This document shows positions 51,869-60,794 of a stretch of DNA of 64,000 nt, piece after piece (positions within the stretch are counted from its first letter, which is position 1; every line of letters begins with the position of its first letter). Below the pieces are notes generated by a model, which made no database searches, was not told the DNA's origin, and was given only the letters and a program-made list of their open reading frames with translations. Source of the stretch: Spirochaetaceae bacterium. Lineage in GTDB: Bacteria; Spirochaetota; Leptospiria; Leptospirales; Leptonemataceae. The stretch covers positions 1 to 64,000 of the forward strand of contig PBUB01000022.1 of NCBI GenBank assembly GCA_002729885.1, read 5' to 3'. The translations under genes were made by a program, and so were the position numbers.

Positions 51869-53695
51869 ATGGACATCCTGAACATTCTCATAGACCGTGT
51901 GGACAATGTTAATGTCTTCAATCTGATTCAGGGGCGCACTCCGGGGCGCGATACGCATCTTCATACAAGCGTGGATCAGGACTTGATTCAGGAATTTCTG
52001 GATGAGCTGGAGCGCATTGCCCATTTATCCAACCAGGTACATGAAGGCGGGCTTTCCTATGATTTGAATTTGTCCAGGCGCCTTCGCAATGCGGGTCAGA
52101 CTTTCTTTGACCAGTTTTTTCCAGATCCAATCCAGGATAAGCTTCGCTCCAGCGAAGGAGGCTTTCTGTTCTTTCATGTGGATCAGACTCTTGCCAGTCT
52201 TCCCTGGGAATTGCTCTACGAAGGAACCTGCTTTCTTGCAGATAAGTTTTCTATTGGAAAGAACATTGCCGGTTTCTGGTCTGAATCGCAGAGAGCAGAG
52301 CGAGATCGTCTTAGAGTATTGATTATCGCAGATCCTACCGAGGATCTGGACTGGGCCCGACAGGAAGGGGAGGGATTACTGGAATCTCTCAATGCTGACG
52401 TGAGCTCCGACCGAATCGATGTTGAACTGCTCACCGGTCCCAGACTGGGAAAACTGGAACTTCTGGAAGCTATTCGAGACAGGGATATTATTCACTATGC
52501 AGGCCATCTGCATTACGATCCCAGACAGAAAGAAAGTGGCTGGCTTCTGCCAGAAGGAAAGATTCTTCGCGCTCGAGAAATCGAGAAGATGGGATCTCTA
52601 CCCGGACTGGTCTTTTCCAATAGCTGTATGAGTATGCCGGATCATCTTCGCAGACAGGAGCTCATAGGCGAAGATCAGACCGGAAATGAAGGAAAATTAT
52701 TCAATCACCTGGCCGGGGCCTTTCTAAGGGCCGGTATTGCAAGTTACATCGGAACATCATGGGAGATCAGGGATTCCAGTCATACCTTCGAATTTGCACT
52801 GCAATTCTATAGATCACTCTTCGAAGAGAGGTCTGTTGGGGAAGCAATGTTCGATGCCAGAAAGCATGCAAGGCAGCAGTTTCCGGTGAACGATCTGACC
52901 TGGGCCGCCTACAATCTGCACGGAAACCCTCTAACTCGCATCTTTCGCTCCGGTAATCGCAGGACTTTCGATGCATCCCGAAATATTCTTACCTCCAGAA
53001 AGATTCTGCAGCAGTACCCATATCCTATCAGCCGGCTGTACAGGAAGTTTCTGGATCTACAGGATGGTCCGGATTCAGACAGCCGGCTCATGTTATCCAA
53101 TCTGTCCCGATGTTTTTTCCATACCCTGGGAATCTGTGGCTCCATTCTATTTAGCAACCTGGAGAGTTTAAAGATTCGGCTTCCGGGTCTGGATCATACC
53201 CTGGACTTCAATGCCTGGACGGATGAAATTTTTGAAGGCTTGAATAAAGTTCATTCGCTGGGAGTGGAGTTAACCGCACCCGGACTTGTAGAGTCTTTCT
53301 TTCTTCATCGCGACAATATCGAGAAGCTTTTGAAATGGAGTCAGTCATTGACCGAAGAAGGGGAGCCGCCAGATGCCTATATGGTAACCTTCCAGTATCT
53401 GTTCGATAACCTGCTCACCGATTTATCCTTTCTGGGACGCTACCGAATGGTTTATCTGAAGGATGCGGCGGGGGATGCTCTGGAACTCCGAGGACAGCAT
53501 CTAACCGAGATGCGCATACTGCCCAGTCAGATGGAAAATGTTCAGCTTTCCAGATCCATAATGAAATCCGCAGGTCAGCTCTGTTTTTTCAATACGTCCA
53601 GACGATCTCTGCTATCCCTTTCTCCGTATATGCGTTTTGATCCATCGGAGCGAGAGCTGCAATATCCGTTGCTGGGCTGGAGCGATGAGGCATAA
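51869..53695 (+). CDS. CHAT-domain protein (caspase-like cysteine peptidase family)
   Basis: 608 residues, no export signal. The CHAT domain spans about residues 95-350: FHVDQTLASLPWELLYEG, the catalytic-type His213 in IIHYAGHLHY, and Cys253 in LVFSNSCMSM, followed by AGAFLRAGIASYIGTSWEI, the usual loop. Both dyad residues are present, so it may be an active peptidase. An N-terminal helical domain (1-95) and a C-terminal region of about 240 residues have no recognised domain. CHAT proteins act in defence or regulated cell death, often with a partner sensor. Here none is adjacent except a Cys-rich unknown protein 120 bases downstream. Confidence 0.88.
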   Translation: MDILNILIDRVDNVNVFNLIQGRTPGRDTHLHTSVDQDLIQEFLDELERIAHLSNQVHEGGLSYDLNLSRRLRNAGQTFFDQFFPDPIQDKLRSSEGGFLFFHVDQTLASLPWELLYEGTCFLADKFSIGKNIAGFWSESQRAERDRLRVLIIADPTEDLDWARQEGEGLLESLNADVSSDRIDVELLTGPRLGKLELLEAIRDRDIIHYAGHLHYDPRQKESGWLLPEGKILRAREIEKMGSLPGLVFSNSCMSMPDHLRRQELIGEDQTGNEGKLFNHLAGAFLRAGIASYIGTSWEIRDSSHTFEFALQFYRSLFEERSVGEAMFDARKHARQQFPVNDLTWAAYNLHGNPLTRIFRSGNRRTFDASRNILTSRKILQQYPYPISRLYRKFLDLQDGPDSDSRLMLSNLSRCFFHTLGICGSILFSNLESLKIRLPGLDHTLDFNAWTDEIFEGLNKVHSLGVELTAPGLVESFFLHRDNIEKLLKWSQSLTEEGEPPDAYMVTFQYLFDNLLTDLSFLGRYRMVYLKDAAGDALELRGQHLTEMRILPSQMENVQLSRSIMKSAGQLCFFNTSRRSLLSLSPYMRFDPSERELQYPLLGWSDEA

Positions 53696-53818
53696 ACACT
53701 GCGATCAGCGCTGAAAGGAAAGGCCCGGTGGAATTCCGTTTTATTCCCTTTTACGCTCTATTGCTACGTCATGCTTCGCTCAGAGCCTATCTGACAGAGA
53801 AGCAATAAATTAGATATC

Positions 53819-54535
53819 ATGAGTGCCTGCCAGAAAAAGTCCGTATCCTGCTTTGCCTGTTGTGGCCTGGCCAATCTGAACCTTACCTCTGAGCAAAAGG
53901 ATGACATTCTTGTGAGGCGTACGGAGCAGTTTGAAGAGCTGAACATGGATTTCTCTCTCTTTCCGGAATTCAGAAGATCCAGAGAAGACCAGGAAGCCAG
54001 TATCCCCAGGCACAATCCGGAGACCTATGTCTGCCCATTTCTGGGATATATTGAGCCGCACAGACCGGGTTGCCTGATCCATCCGGCCCGAACCGGCGAT
54101 AGCAAATCTCAAAACTACTCCTTCTACGGAGCTTCCATATGCCTTGGCTATGATTGCCCTGCGAAGGAAGGTGAAGAGGAAACCCATAGTTCCCTTTATT
54201 CAGATTTTCTGGAAGCCAACTTGAAAAGCGAATACCATCGCCTGGTCTGTGATAGTGAGCTTTATAGTTTGCTTGAAACCATAACGGATTTCCCGGATTC
54301 GGTATGCAGGGGTTCGGAAGCTTCGGGCCTGTTGGTCAGGCTCCTAAAATTAAGATTGAACCATCCGCAATCTCAGAGAATCACATCTTTTGAGAGATTG
54401 ATGGTTCGGTCCCGGGATTCCGAGGCTGTAATGGCCCTTTTCCGGCAGCAGGATTGGCAGGAAGCCAGGGAAACATTGCTCGAACTGGAACAGATTGCTA
54501 CGGTGGCCTCGGCTGAAAAAAGGAACCCGCAGTAG
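53819..54535 (+). CDS. cysteine-rich protein of unknown function
   Basis: 238 residues with a clear Cys pattern: SCFACCGLANLN near the start, YVCPFLGYIEPHRPGCLIHPARTG in the middle, and YGASICLGYDCPAK. About ten Cys residues and His near them suggest bound metal (zinc or an iron-sulphur cluster), in a YkgJ-like manner, but I cannot assign a family. No export signal or membrane segment is seen. The C-terminal half is helical. It follows the CHAT gene by 124 bases on the same strand, so a functional link is possible but not shown. Confidence 0.75.
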   Translation: MSACQKKSVSCFACCGLANLNLTSEQKDDILVRRTEQFEELNMDFSLFPEFRRSREDQEASIPRHNPETYVCPFLGYIEPHRPGCLIHPARTGDSKSQNYSFYGASICLGYDCPAKEGEEETHSSLYSDFLEANLKSEYHRLVCDSELYSLLETITDFPDSVCRGSEASGLLVRLLKLRLNHPQSQRITSFERLMVRSRDSEAVMALFRQQDWQEARETLLELEQIATVASAEKRNPQ

Positions 54536-54623
54536 ATCAGCAAATAGAAAGGAATCTGGTCTGGATCAAGTAACTCTGGCCTTGAAAAGTAAGAAGGAAA
54601 GAAAGTAACAAAGAACAAACGAT

Positions 54624-55241
54624 ATGATTTTACCCTGTCATCCAGATAATCCGGAGAAGCGAACCATTCAGCGAATTGTAGACGGCCTGGAACGTGAAGA
54701 GATATTCATAGTTCCTACAGATACGGTTTATGCATTTATCTGCAGTCTGGATTCCCCTCGCAGCATCGCCGAGCTTTATCGGCTCAAAGATATCCCGGAA
54801 TCCCAGCCCCTCAGCCTTTTATGCAAGGACGTGGCCATGGCTTCCCATTACGCCCGAAGTATTCCCAACTATGCGTTTCGCTTTATCAAGGCGCATACCC
54901 CGGGGCCCTATACCTTTATTCTAAGTGCGAATCGAGAAATGGATCGAAGAGGAACTGGAAAAAGAAAAGAGGTAGGGATCCGCATCGTAGATCATCCGCT
55001 TCATCTGGCCATTATGGAAAAGATCGATACTCCTCTGGTCAGCACATCCATTGTAAGGCCGGATGAATTCTCTACGGATGCCGAGTACCTGGATGAAGAG
55101 TTCGGGCACAGAATCGCAGCCGTGGTTGAAGGTGGAAGCAGGCATCATAATCTATCCACTATTCTGGACTGCACCGGAAAAACCTTTGTTCTGGTGCGGC
55201 AGGGAGTGGGCAATATCGATGAGCTGGACCTGGAAGAATAG
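54624..55241 (+). CDS. YciO/YrdC/Sua5-family threonylcarbamoyl-AMP synthase-like protein
   Basis: 205 residues. The family core is present: FIVPTDTVYAFICSLDSPRS, YRLKDIPESQPLSLLC, HTPGPYTFILSA, KRKEVGIRIVDHPL, and LVSTSIVRPDEFSTDAEYL. It is shorter than Sua5 and close to YciO (KxR-SxN catalytic positions are only partly kept), so it may bind ATP and tRNA-like substrates, or act as the TsaC that makes the t6A intermediate. The role cannot be decided from sequence alone. Confidence 0.85.
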   Translation: MILPCHPDNPEKRTIQRIVDGLEREEIFIVPTDTVYAFICSLDSPRSIAELYRLKDIPESQPLSLLCKDVAMASHYARSIPNYAFRFIKAHTPGPYTFILSANREMDRRGTGKRKEVGIRIVDHPLHLAIMEKIDTPLVSTSIVRPDEFSTDAEYLDEEFGHRIAAVVEGGSRHHNLSTILDCTGKTFVLVRQGVGNIDELDLEE

Positions 55242-55434
55242 CAGGCTGCAATCCGGGATTCCAGGGCAAGAGCAAAATGCTCTGGACGCCGGTTCCGTAA
55301 TGCGAACAGTATAGAAGAACGGCTCCAGGTCCAGGAGATGAAATCATTCCGGATGAGCCGGATTTCATTGCTCTTGAATTTCATGCAAGAGTCTTAAACT
55401 ACTAAGAATAATATCCAGGGAGATAAGAAGGGAA

Positions 55435-56211
55435 ATGGCAGGTCATTCCAAATGGGCAAATATTCGTCATAAGAAAGAAGGGGCAGACAAGCGAAGAGGG
55501 ATCATGTTTACAAAGCTCTCCCGGGAGCTAATGGTATCGGCTCGTTTGGGAGGCTCGGATCCAGAGATGAATCCCAGGCTTCGGATCGCTATTTCAAAGG
55601 CCAGATCCGCCAACATGCCCAACGATAATATCGATCGGGCCATCAAGAAGGGAGCTGGAGAGCTGGAAGGCCAGATATTTGAAGAGGTAGTCTACGAAAT
55701 CTATGCACCGGGGGGCGTTGGACTGATAGTAGAAGCGCTTACAGACAAAAAATCAAGAACCACACCTGAAATTAAGAGCATGGTGCACAAACACGGTGCG
55801 AACCTGGCGGAAGCCAATGCAGTAAGCCGGCTGTTTGAGAGCCGGGGCCAGATAATAGTTCCCAGGGCGCAGGAAGAGGCCGGTACCCTGGAAGAGGATC
55901 AGGTTATGGAAGTGGCCCTGGAAGCCGGCGCCGAGGACATGAAGTCCGATGACGACTCCTTTGAAATTCTAACCACACCGGATCACTATGCTCAGGTGGC
56001 TGAGGCTATCAGTAATGCTGCCTGGCAGACCAGCGAATCCGGGATTCGTTATTTGCCCATGGAAGGAACGGAGATACAGGTAGATGCTGAAAAGGCTCGC
56101 AACATTTTCGACTTTCTGGAAAAGCTGGAAGAGCATGATGATGTACAATCGGTATACCACAATATGCATCTATCCGATGAGCTCTACGCTGAGATGGAGA
56201 AGATGGCTTGA
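55435..56211 (+). CDS. yebC: YebC/PmpR-family transcriptional/translational regulator
   Basis: 258 residues. It opens AGHSKWANIRHKKEGADKRRG, the invariant family start, then FTKLSRELMVSARLGG. DNIDRAIKKGAGE and YEIYAPGGVGLIVEALTDKKSRT are family hallmarks. YebC proteins bind DNA or the ribosome, and some help translate poly-proline stretches. ruvC starts inside its stop (TTGA overlap), the common yebC-ruvC-ruvA order. Confidence 0.96.
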   Translation: MAGHSKWANIRHKKEGADKRRGIMFTKLSRELMVSARLGGSDPEMNPRLRIAISKARSANMPNDNIDRAIKKGAGELEGQIFEEVVYEIYAPGGVGLIVEALTDKKSRTTPEIKSMVHKHGANLAEANAVSRLFESRGQIIVPRAQEEAGTLEEDQVMEVALEAGAEDMKSDDDSFEILTTPDHYAQVAEAISNAAWQTSESGIRYLPMEGTEIQVDAEKARNIFDFLEKLEEHDDVQSVYHNMHLSDELYAEMEKMA

Positions 56212-57095
56212 AGATACTGGGGCTGGATCCAGGCTTTGGAATTACGGGATGGGGATTTGTCTCTTTCCATGGTTCCTCTTTAAACCAGCCCACTTTGCAC
56301 AGTTATGGTGCAATGACCACTCCCACCGGTCAGCCTCTGTCCTGGAGACTGGCTGATCTTCAAAATCAATTCGTAGCTCTGCTGGATCGCCTTCAGCCAG
56401 ATCGAGTGGCCATGGAGCGATTGTTCTTTGGAAAAAATATTACTACAGCGGAAGGCGTATATCAGGCCAGAGGGGTGCTTCTGGCAGCCATGGGCCAGAA
56501 GAGTATTGTGCCCATTGAACTGACACCCAATCAAATCAAGCAATCCATTACAGGATCCGGCAAAGCTCGAAAGCCTGAGATGATGCGAATGGTGCAGATG
56601 CTTTTGAACATCGATGAACCCATACGACCGGATGATGCTGCCGATGCTCTGGGATGTGCCATAGCTGCCAGCGCCTATTCAAATCTAGAGTATCAGCAAC
56701 TGCAACATCCGGAAGGAATCCAGCCTGATCTGGAAGAAGAGGCTGAAATCGAATGGGAATCGGAGTCGGATGCAGATCGAATAAGCTGGCCCGGTCCGTC
56801 GGTTCCTCTGGAATCTCAACAGGTGGATTCCAGAATCGCGCGAATGCGAAGGACTCTGGACCCAGTCACAGGTCAGCCCCTGGATTCTACTTCTGCACTG
56901 GATGTAGAGAGCTTTACACGGGAGATTCGTCTGGGAAGCGAGATCCGCATCCTTCCAGCCGACCAGGATAAAGCCAGGAAATCCGGGAAGGTAAAGGGCA
57001 GCAGCAGTGCCAGTAGCGGGCGCAAATCTTCGAGCTCCGCTAAGAAGAAAACATCTGGCAGTGCGAAGAAGGCAAGGGTGAAATATAAGAAATGA
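56208..57095 (+). CDS. ruvC: crossover junction endodeoxyribonuclease RuvC, with long C-terminal extension
   Basis: 295 residues, against about 170 in most bacteria. It has a TTG start overlapping the yebC stop. The catalytic acids are Asp7 (LGLDPGFGITGWG), Glu70 (VAMERLFFGKN) and Asp143/Asp146 (PDDAADALG). Residues about 160-295 are an added tail: an acidic part (LEEEAEIEWESESDAD), a middle segment of unknown fold, and a Ser/Lys-rich end (KSSSSAKKKTSGSAKKARVKYKK) that looks like a nucleic-acid-binding tail. It resolves Holliday junctions with RuvAB. ruvA starts inside its stop; ruvB is not in the window. Confidence 0.95.
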   Translation: MKILGLDPGFGITGWGFVSFHGSSLNQPTLHSYGAMTTPTGQPLSWRLADLQNQFVALLDRLQPDRVAMERLFFGKNITTAEGVYQARGVLLAAMGQKSIVPIELTPNQIKQSITGSGKARKPEMMRMVQMLLNIDEPIRPDDAADALGCAIAASAYSNLEYQQLQHPEGIQPDLEEEAEIEWESESDADRISWPGPSVPLESQQVDSRIARMRRTLDPVTGQPLDSTSALDVESFTREIRLGSEIRILPADQDKARKSGKVKGSSSASSGRKSSSSAKKKTSGSAKKARVKYKK

Positions 57096-57781
57096 TATCC
57101 GGAATTCGAGGTATAGTAAGCCGCAAAGCAGGAACAAGACTTTTTATTGATACCGGCGCCATAGAGTATGAAATGATTGTTCCATTGAATGTTCTGGATG
57201 CAGTAGAGCGAAGGTTGCACGAAGAACCGGATGCGCAGCTATTCTTTCATGTGCATCAGCAGATTCTTCCGGAAGAGCACAGACTCTATGGATTTCTGGA
57301 TCCTCAACAAAGAGAGCTGTTTCGCACCATTCAAGATATCAAAGGCTTTGGAAGCTCTCTGGCTCTAAGTATACTCAGTCATCTGGATACCCGGGGGCTT
57401 TTGGCCATCTGCGAAGGAGGGGATTCCGGAGGATTGACTCACATTCCCAGAATCGGAAAATCCACAGCTGAAGCGCTGATCTTTGAAGTTAACCGAAAGA
57501 AGAAGCGATTTCTCAAGCTCCTGGAACTGGAAGAAGGAGCAGCCCGGGCCGGACTTTCACAAACGGGAGAACTTGTGGCAGAACCAGAAGATGAGACTTT
57601 CGAACTGGTGAAGCAGGCTCTGCTGCAGCTTGGCTATAAAGAAAATCAAATCACAAAGGTACTTTCGAAGCTGGAAAAGGAGCGTACAGGTTCTGACCAG
57701 GCCGACGGTGGCAGTGAGCAATGGCCGCTGGATGGAGACTCAACAGCTGAATGGATTCGAAAAGCTCTACAGCTTATCTAG
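57092..57781 (+). CDS. ruvA: Holliday junction DNA helicase subunit RuvA
   Basis: 229 residues; the ATG overlaps the ruvC stop. It has an N-terminal OB-fold (MISGIRGIVSRKAGTRLFID... HVHQQILPEEHRLYGFLDPQQRELFRTI), two helix-hairpin-helix motifs (DIKGFGSSLALSIL and HIPRIGKSTAEALIFEV), and domain III at the C-terminus (VKQALLQLGYKENQITKVLSKL), which contacts RuvB. It binds four-way junctions as a tetramer. It is the end of the yebC-ruvC-ruvA operon and is convergent with the lipoprotein gene that follows. Confidence 0.95.
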   Translation: MISGIRGIVSRKAGTRLFIDTGAIEYEMIVPLNVLDAVERRLHEEPDAQLFFHVHQQILPEEHRLYGFLDPQQRELFRTIQDIKGFGSSLALSILSHLDTRGLLAICEGGDSGGLTHIPRIGKSTAEALIFEVNRKKKRFLKLLELEEGAARAGLSQTGELVAEPEDETFELVKQALLQLGYKENQITKVLSKLEKERTGSDQADGGSEQWPLDGDSTAEWIRKALQLI

Positions 57782-57810
57782 ATCGCATGAATTGTAAATA
57801 GTGGGAACTA

Positions 57811-58473
57811 CTACTGGAGGCATGCATTGTAGCTTAGAGCTGGCGGATTGGTGCCGCTATCGCCGGTGCTCAGGGCTATAGTATCTGAGCTGGCATCTGC
57901 ATTTCCGTTGGCTCGAATGCGAAACTGGCTTCTTGTGCGGCCGGCCAGCAGATCCGCCTGAACCTGCAAAGTGACATCGAATGTTTTAAACGTTGCAGGA
58001 GTTACATCATTAATTTCAAAGAAACCCTGGGTCAGGGCGGCTGTGCCATGATCGGAATTGTCCAGGGTTCCAAAGTCCAGATGATCCACGTAGAACGGAA
58101 CAATGCTTGCCGGGCTACCGTTGGAGCCTCCCTGGTAAACACTCACTGTGGCTGAATTTAGAAACCCACCCTGCAGGGCAGTAATATCAAAGCTCAAAAA
58201 AAACTGGGTGGTGGCCGTCCCTGCAAGATCCCCGATATTCACAATTCCGCCGCCTGTGGCTGTGCTGGCCGGTGAATCCGTCACCGTTCCATCTTCGGCT
58301 GCCAGACTAATGAATTGGCCGCTACTCTGGGAGCAGCTTCCCAATAGAAGGATGGGAGCGATAGACGGAGAGCATTGCGGGTCTTCACTTCTGCATTCGA
58401 GTTCGGCTACAGAGCAGTTCAGTGCACAGATAACAGGAAGAAAAAATGAAAATCCAGAACGATTCATGGGCAT
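57811..58473 (-). CDS. exported lipoprotein with DNRLRE/CBM-like beta domain
   Basis: 220 residues. The signal ends FFLPVICALNC, a relaxed lipobox. A Cys-containing N-terminal part is followed by a beta-rich domain: SLAAEDGTVTDSPAS, IVNIGDLAGTATTQFFLSFDITAL, GFLNSATVSVYQGG, and GFFEINDVTP. This pattern resembles DNRLRE / carbohydrate-binding module families that adorn cell-surface proteins. No catalytic domain is present. It is a lone gene facing the ruv operon, about 30 bases from its end, so some transcript overlap is likely. Confidence 0.7.
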   Translation of the reverse strand: MPMNRSGFSFFLPVICALNCSVAELECRSEDPQCSPSIAPILLLGSCSQSSGQFISLAAEDGTVTDSPASTATGGGIVNIGDLAGTATTQFFLSFDITALQGGFLNSATVSVYQGGSNGSPASIVPFYVDHLDFGTLDNSDHGTAALTQGFFEINDVTPATFKTFDVTLQVQADLLAGRTRSQFRIRANGNADASSDTIALSTGDSGTNPPALSYNACLQ

Positions 58474-58528
58474 CCTTGTAATTGATGACCAATTATTATT
58501 CGCGAGCGATAGCCGCCACCGGGAAAAG

Positions 58529-60622
58529 TTAGATATATCTATTAATGAAACGTAAGAACTGAGTAAGACTCTTCTTCAGATTTGTTCGATAAACACTGCT
58601 GGCACGTTCCTCGCTCAACTTTTCCTGATTTCGACTGATGTACACTTCCGTCCTGCGAATCAGGGCCCGGAGTTCCGGATATCTCTGCCAGACAACCTCT
58701 GCCTCGGTGGCAGTGGCTTCACCGTATAAGAGGTCCAGCAAAGACTGGTATATACTTTGTAACAATGGCGTATTGGATTCGTCACGCTTCCTGGCGTCCT
58801 TGAATGCCTCCAGAAGTTCCGTTCTCAATTCAGCATTTGTACCATTTGTAACTCGGGAAGCATTCGCAGCACTTGTAGAGTCTGTTGCAGTCATCGCCGG
58901 GTTCTTCGCCATTTCCGGTAATGCATCCGGGTTTTCAATGCGAAGATTCTGCATTCCTTCTATCTGACTACCGCTACGAGAAAGATTGATGCACTTTACC
59001 GGATCTTCATGCTTTAGAGATTCAATGGACTGTTCGAACCAGCTTCGATACAGACTCAGAATAAAATCTCCCGGAATGCTCTTTCCGTCTACAGAAGGAA
59101 CCGGCACCAGATCTCGTTTTTGCATCACTCGTTCATTGATTGTTTCCAGACTCAGCGTGCGACTCACCATGAAGTTCCACCGCTCATAATGATGGGTATT
59201 CAATGCATGTAGCTGACGAAAGGTCCAGGCCAGATCCTGCCCCGCAAAATAGATTGTGCGAAAGCCCAGAAAGCGAAGCAGATCAAAAGCAGAGGTGGCC
59301 ACGGATCCTCCGGATTGTAGCTTCCCCTGTGCTCCGCACATGGACTCCAGCAAGTCGGTACCCGGAGTCTTTAGTTCTTCGGTGCTACCGTCCGGTCTAT
59401 AGATCAAACGGGCGGTGGATGAAAAAACCCAGCCCGCTGGTGCCAGATGCAAGGGCAGAGCCGGATGACATACCAGATCGGCGAAAATCACCATGTCCGA
59501 AAGATCTTCATTCAGGAAGTGTAGCAGGGTTTGCTTTTGTGCATCCAGAATGTGTATTCCATGGGGGCGAATGCCGGCTCGCAGTAAAGGTTTCAGGGCT
59601 GTATCGCAGGCCAGAATGAAAAATTGATGTTGATACCTGGCAATCCAGTCCAGGCTTTCTGTGAGACCGGGCCCTGCAGATATCAGCAAGGCGGGTCTGT
59701 CTTTCCAGCGATCCTGCCAGTAGATCAGATTTTCTGGCTCATGATGAGAGCTGGCATGCTTGCTATTGATGAGAGTATTTCGCAACCAGAGAGGTTCGAA
59801 TTCGAATCGGGTGAGCAGATCCGACATTCGCGATTGCAGTATCCCTCGCATTCTGGCTTCAGCAAATTCATAGAACTCCGGAGCCTGATCCACCGAGGCC
59901 CGATGCTTCAGGAATCGAATCCCCTGGAAATTTTCCGCCGGAAGTCCCTCCAGGTAATGCTCCAGGGACACCAGGGTTTCCTCTCCGAAAAATACATGGC
60001 AGCCCGGAGTATTGAGATAGCTCTGAAAAGCAGGCAGCGCTGGGCCCGGGCTGGGAGACCGGTCGGGAGATTCAGACTGTGGGATTAGACGGGAACCGGC
60101 GGTTTGAGCTGTGTCACTGCGTACCTTTGCAGCATGGCCTTGAGGATGACTTTCTTCTATTATAGAGTCTGGGAGAGTAGGGTCTGGATTCAAATCACCG
60201 GACTCACTGCCTTTGCCTGTGCCATCCGCGGAAGCGTCGCTTTGCCCCGGACTGTGCGGGGATTCATCCCTGGCCACTTTCTCCGGCCTGGAATCATTCA
60301 TGAGGGTCTGAATATAGAATCCGCCCAGATCCAGCCGATGGTCCAGAACAGCACAGATCTGGCCTGGAACCAGGGATTCCGTGGCTCGGAAAATCTCCGG
60401 GTTTCCCGCTCCCAGGATTACCAGGATCTGGGTCCGTTTCAGCCCCTGGCTACCGCTCAGGATGCGCCGGGCCTCCTTTTCCGGTCCGTAGCTGCTGCAC
60501 AGGGCTTTGCCGCCACGGGCTGGAATCATGGAGCCATCCCGTGCCTCTATGAGGCTATAATCCGGGGAGGATTTTCCACGCAGGAATTGCAGATAGGGCT
60601 TTCTTCTGAACACTTCTTCCAT
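58529..60622 (-). CDS. MAF/DUF115 family protein (6-hydroxymethylpterin pyrophosphokinase MptE-like fold)
   Basis: About 697 residues if it starts at ATG 60622. In-frame ATGs at 60682 and 60796 are also possible, and the frame stays open to 61012 only as a shadow over smc. The core motifs are PALLISAGPGLTESLDWI, FILACDTALKPLLRAGIRPHGIHILDAQ, and SGGSVATSAFDLLRFLGFRTIYFAGQDLAW. A Ser/Pro/Asp-rich insertion of about 80 residues breaks the N-terminal half. In Campylobacter and Helicobacter such MAF proteins take part in flagellin glycosylation. Here it lies alone, head-to-head with smc. Confidence 0.85.
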   Translation of the reverse strand: MEEVFRRKPYLQFLRGKSSPDYSLIEARDGSMIPARGGKALCSSYGPEKEARRILSGSQGLKRTQILVILGAGNPEIFRATESLVPGQICAVLDHRLDLGGFYIQTLMNDSRPEKVARDESPHSPGQSDASADGTGKGSESGDLNPDPTLPDSIIEESHPQGHAAKVRSDTAQTAGSRLIPQSESPDRSPSPGPALPAFQSYLNTPGCHVFFGEETLVSLEHYLEGLPAENFQGIRFLKHRASVDQAPEFYEFAEARMRGILQSRMSDLLTRFEFEPLWLRNTLINSKHASSHHEPENLIYWQDRWKDRPALLISAGPGLTESLDWIARYQHQFFILACDTALKPLLRAGIRPHGIHILDAQKQTLLHFLNEDLSDMVIFADLVCHPALPLHLAPAGWVFSSTARLIYRPDGSTEELKTPGTDLLESMCGAQGKLQSGGSVATSAFDLLRFLGFRTIYFAGQDLAWTFRQLHALNTHHYERWNFMVSRTLSLETINERVMQKRDLVPVPSVDGKSIPGDFILSLYRSWFEQSIESLKHEDPVKCINLSRSGSQIEGMQNLRIENPDALPEMAKNPAMTATDSTSAANASRVTNGTNAELRTELLEAFKDARKRDESNTPLLQSIYQSLLDLLYGEATATEAEVVWQRYPELRALIRRTEVYISRNQEKLSEERASSVYRTNLKKSLTQFLRFINRYI

Positions 60623-60794
60623 AACGTGGCCAGCAGACCTTATGTCGTCAGCATATCTGGCGGCCTCTGGCGGTCCAGCCATCCCCAACTGCTTGACAGT
60701 GAGGGTTGGCGACGGCCTGCTGATTCCTTCCTGGATCCAGCAGGATCGCTTTTCCGAACCAACGGGCCTGCTTTGAGGCAGGCAGAGGATTTTC

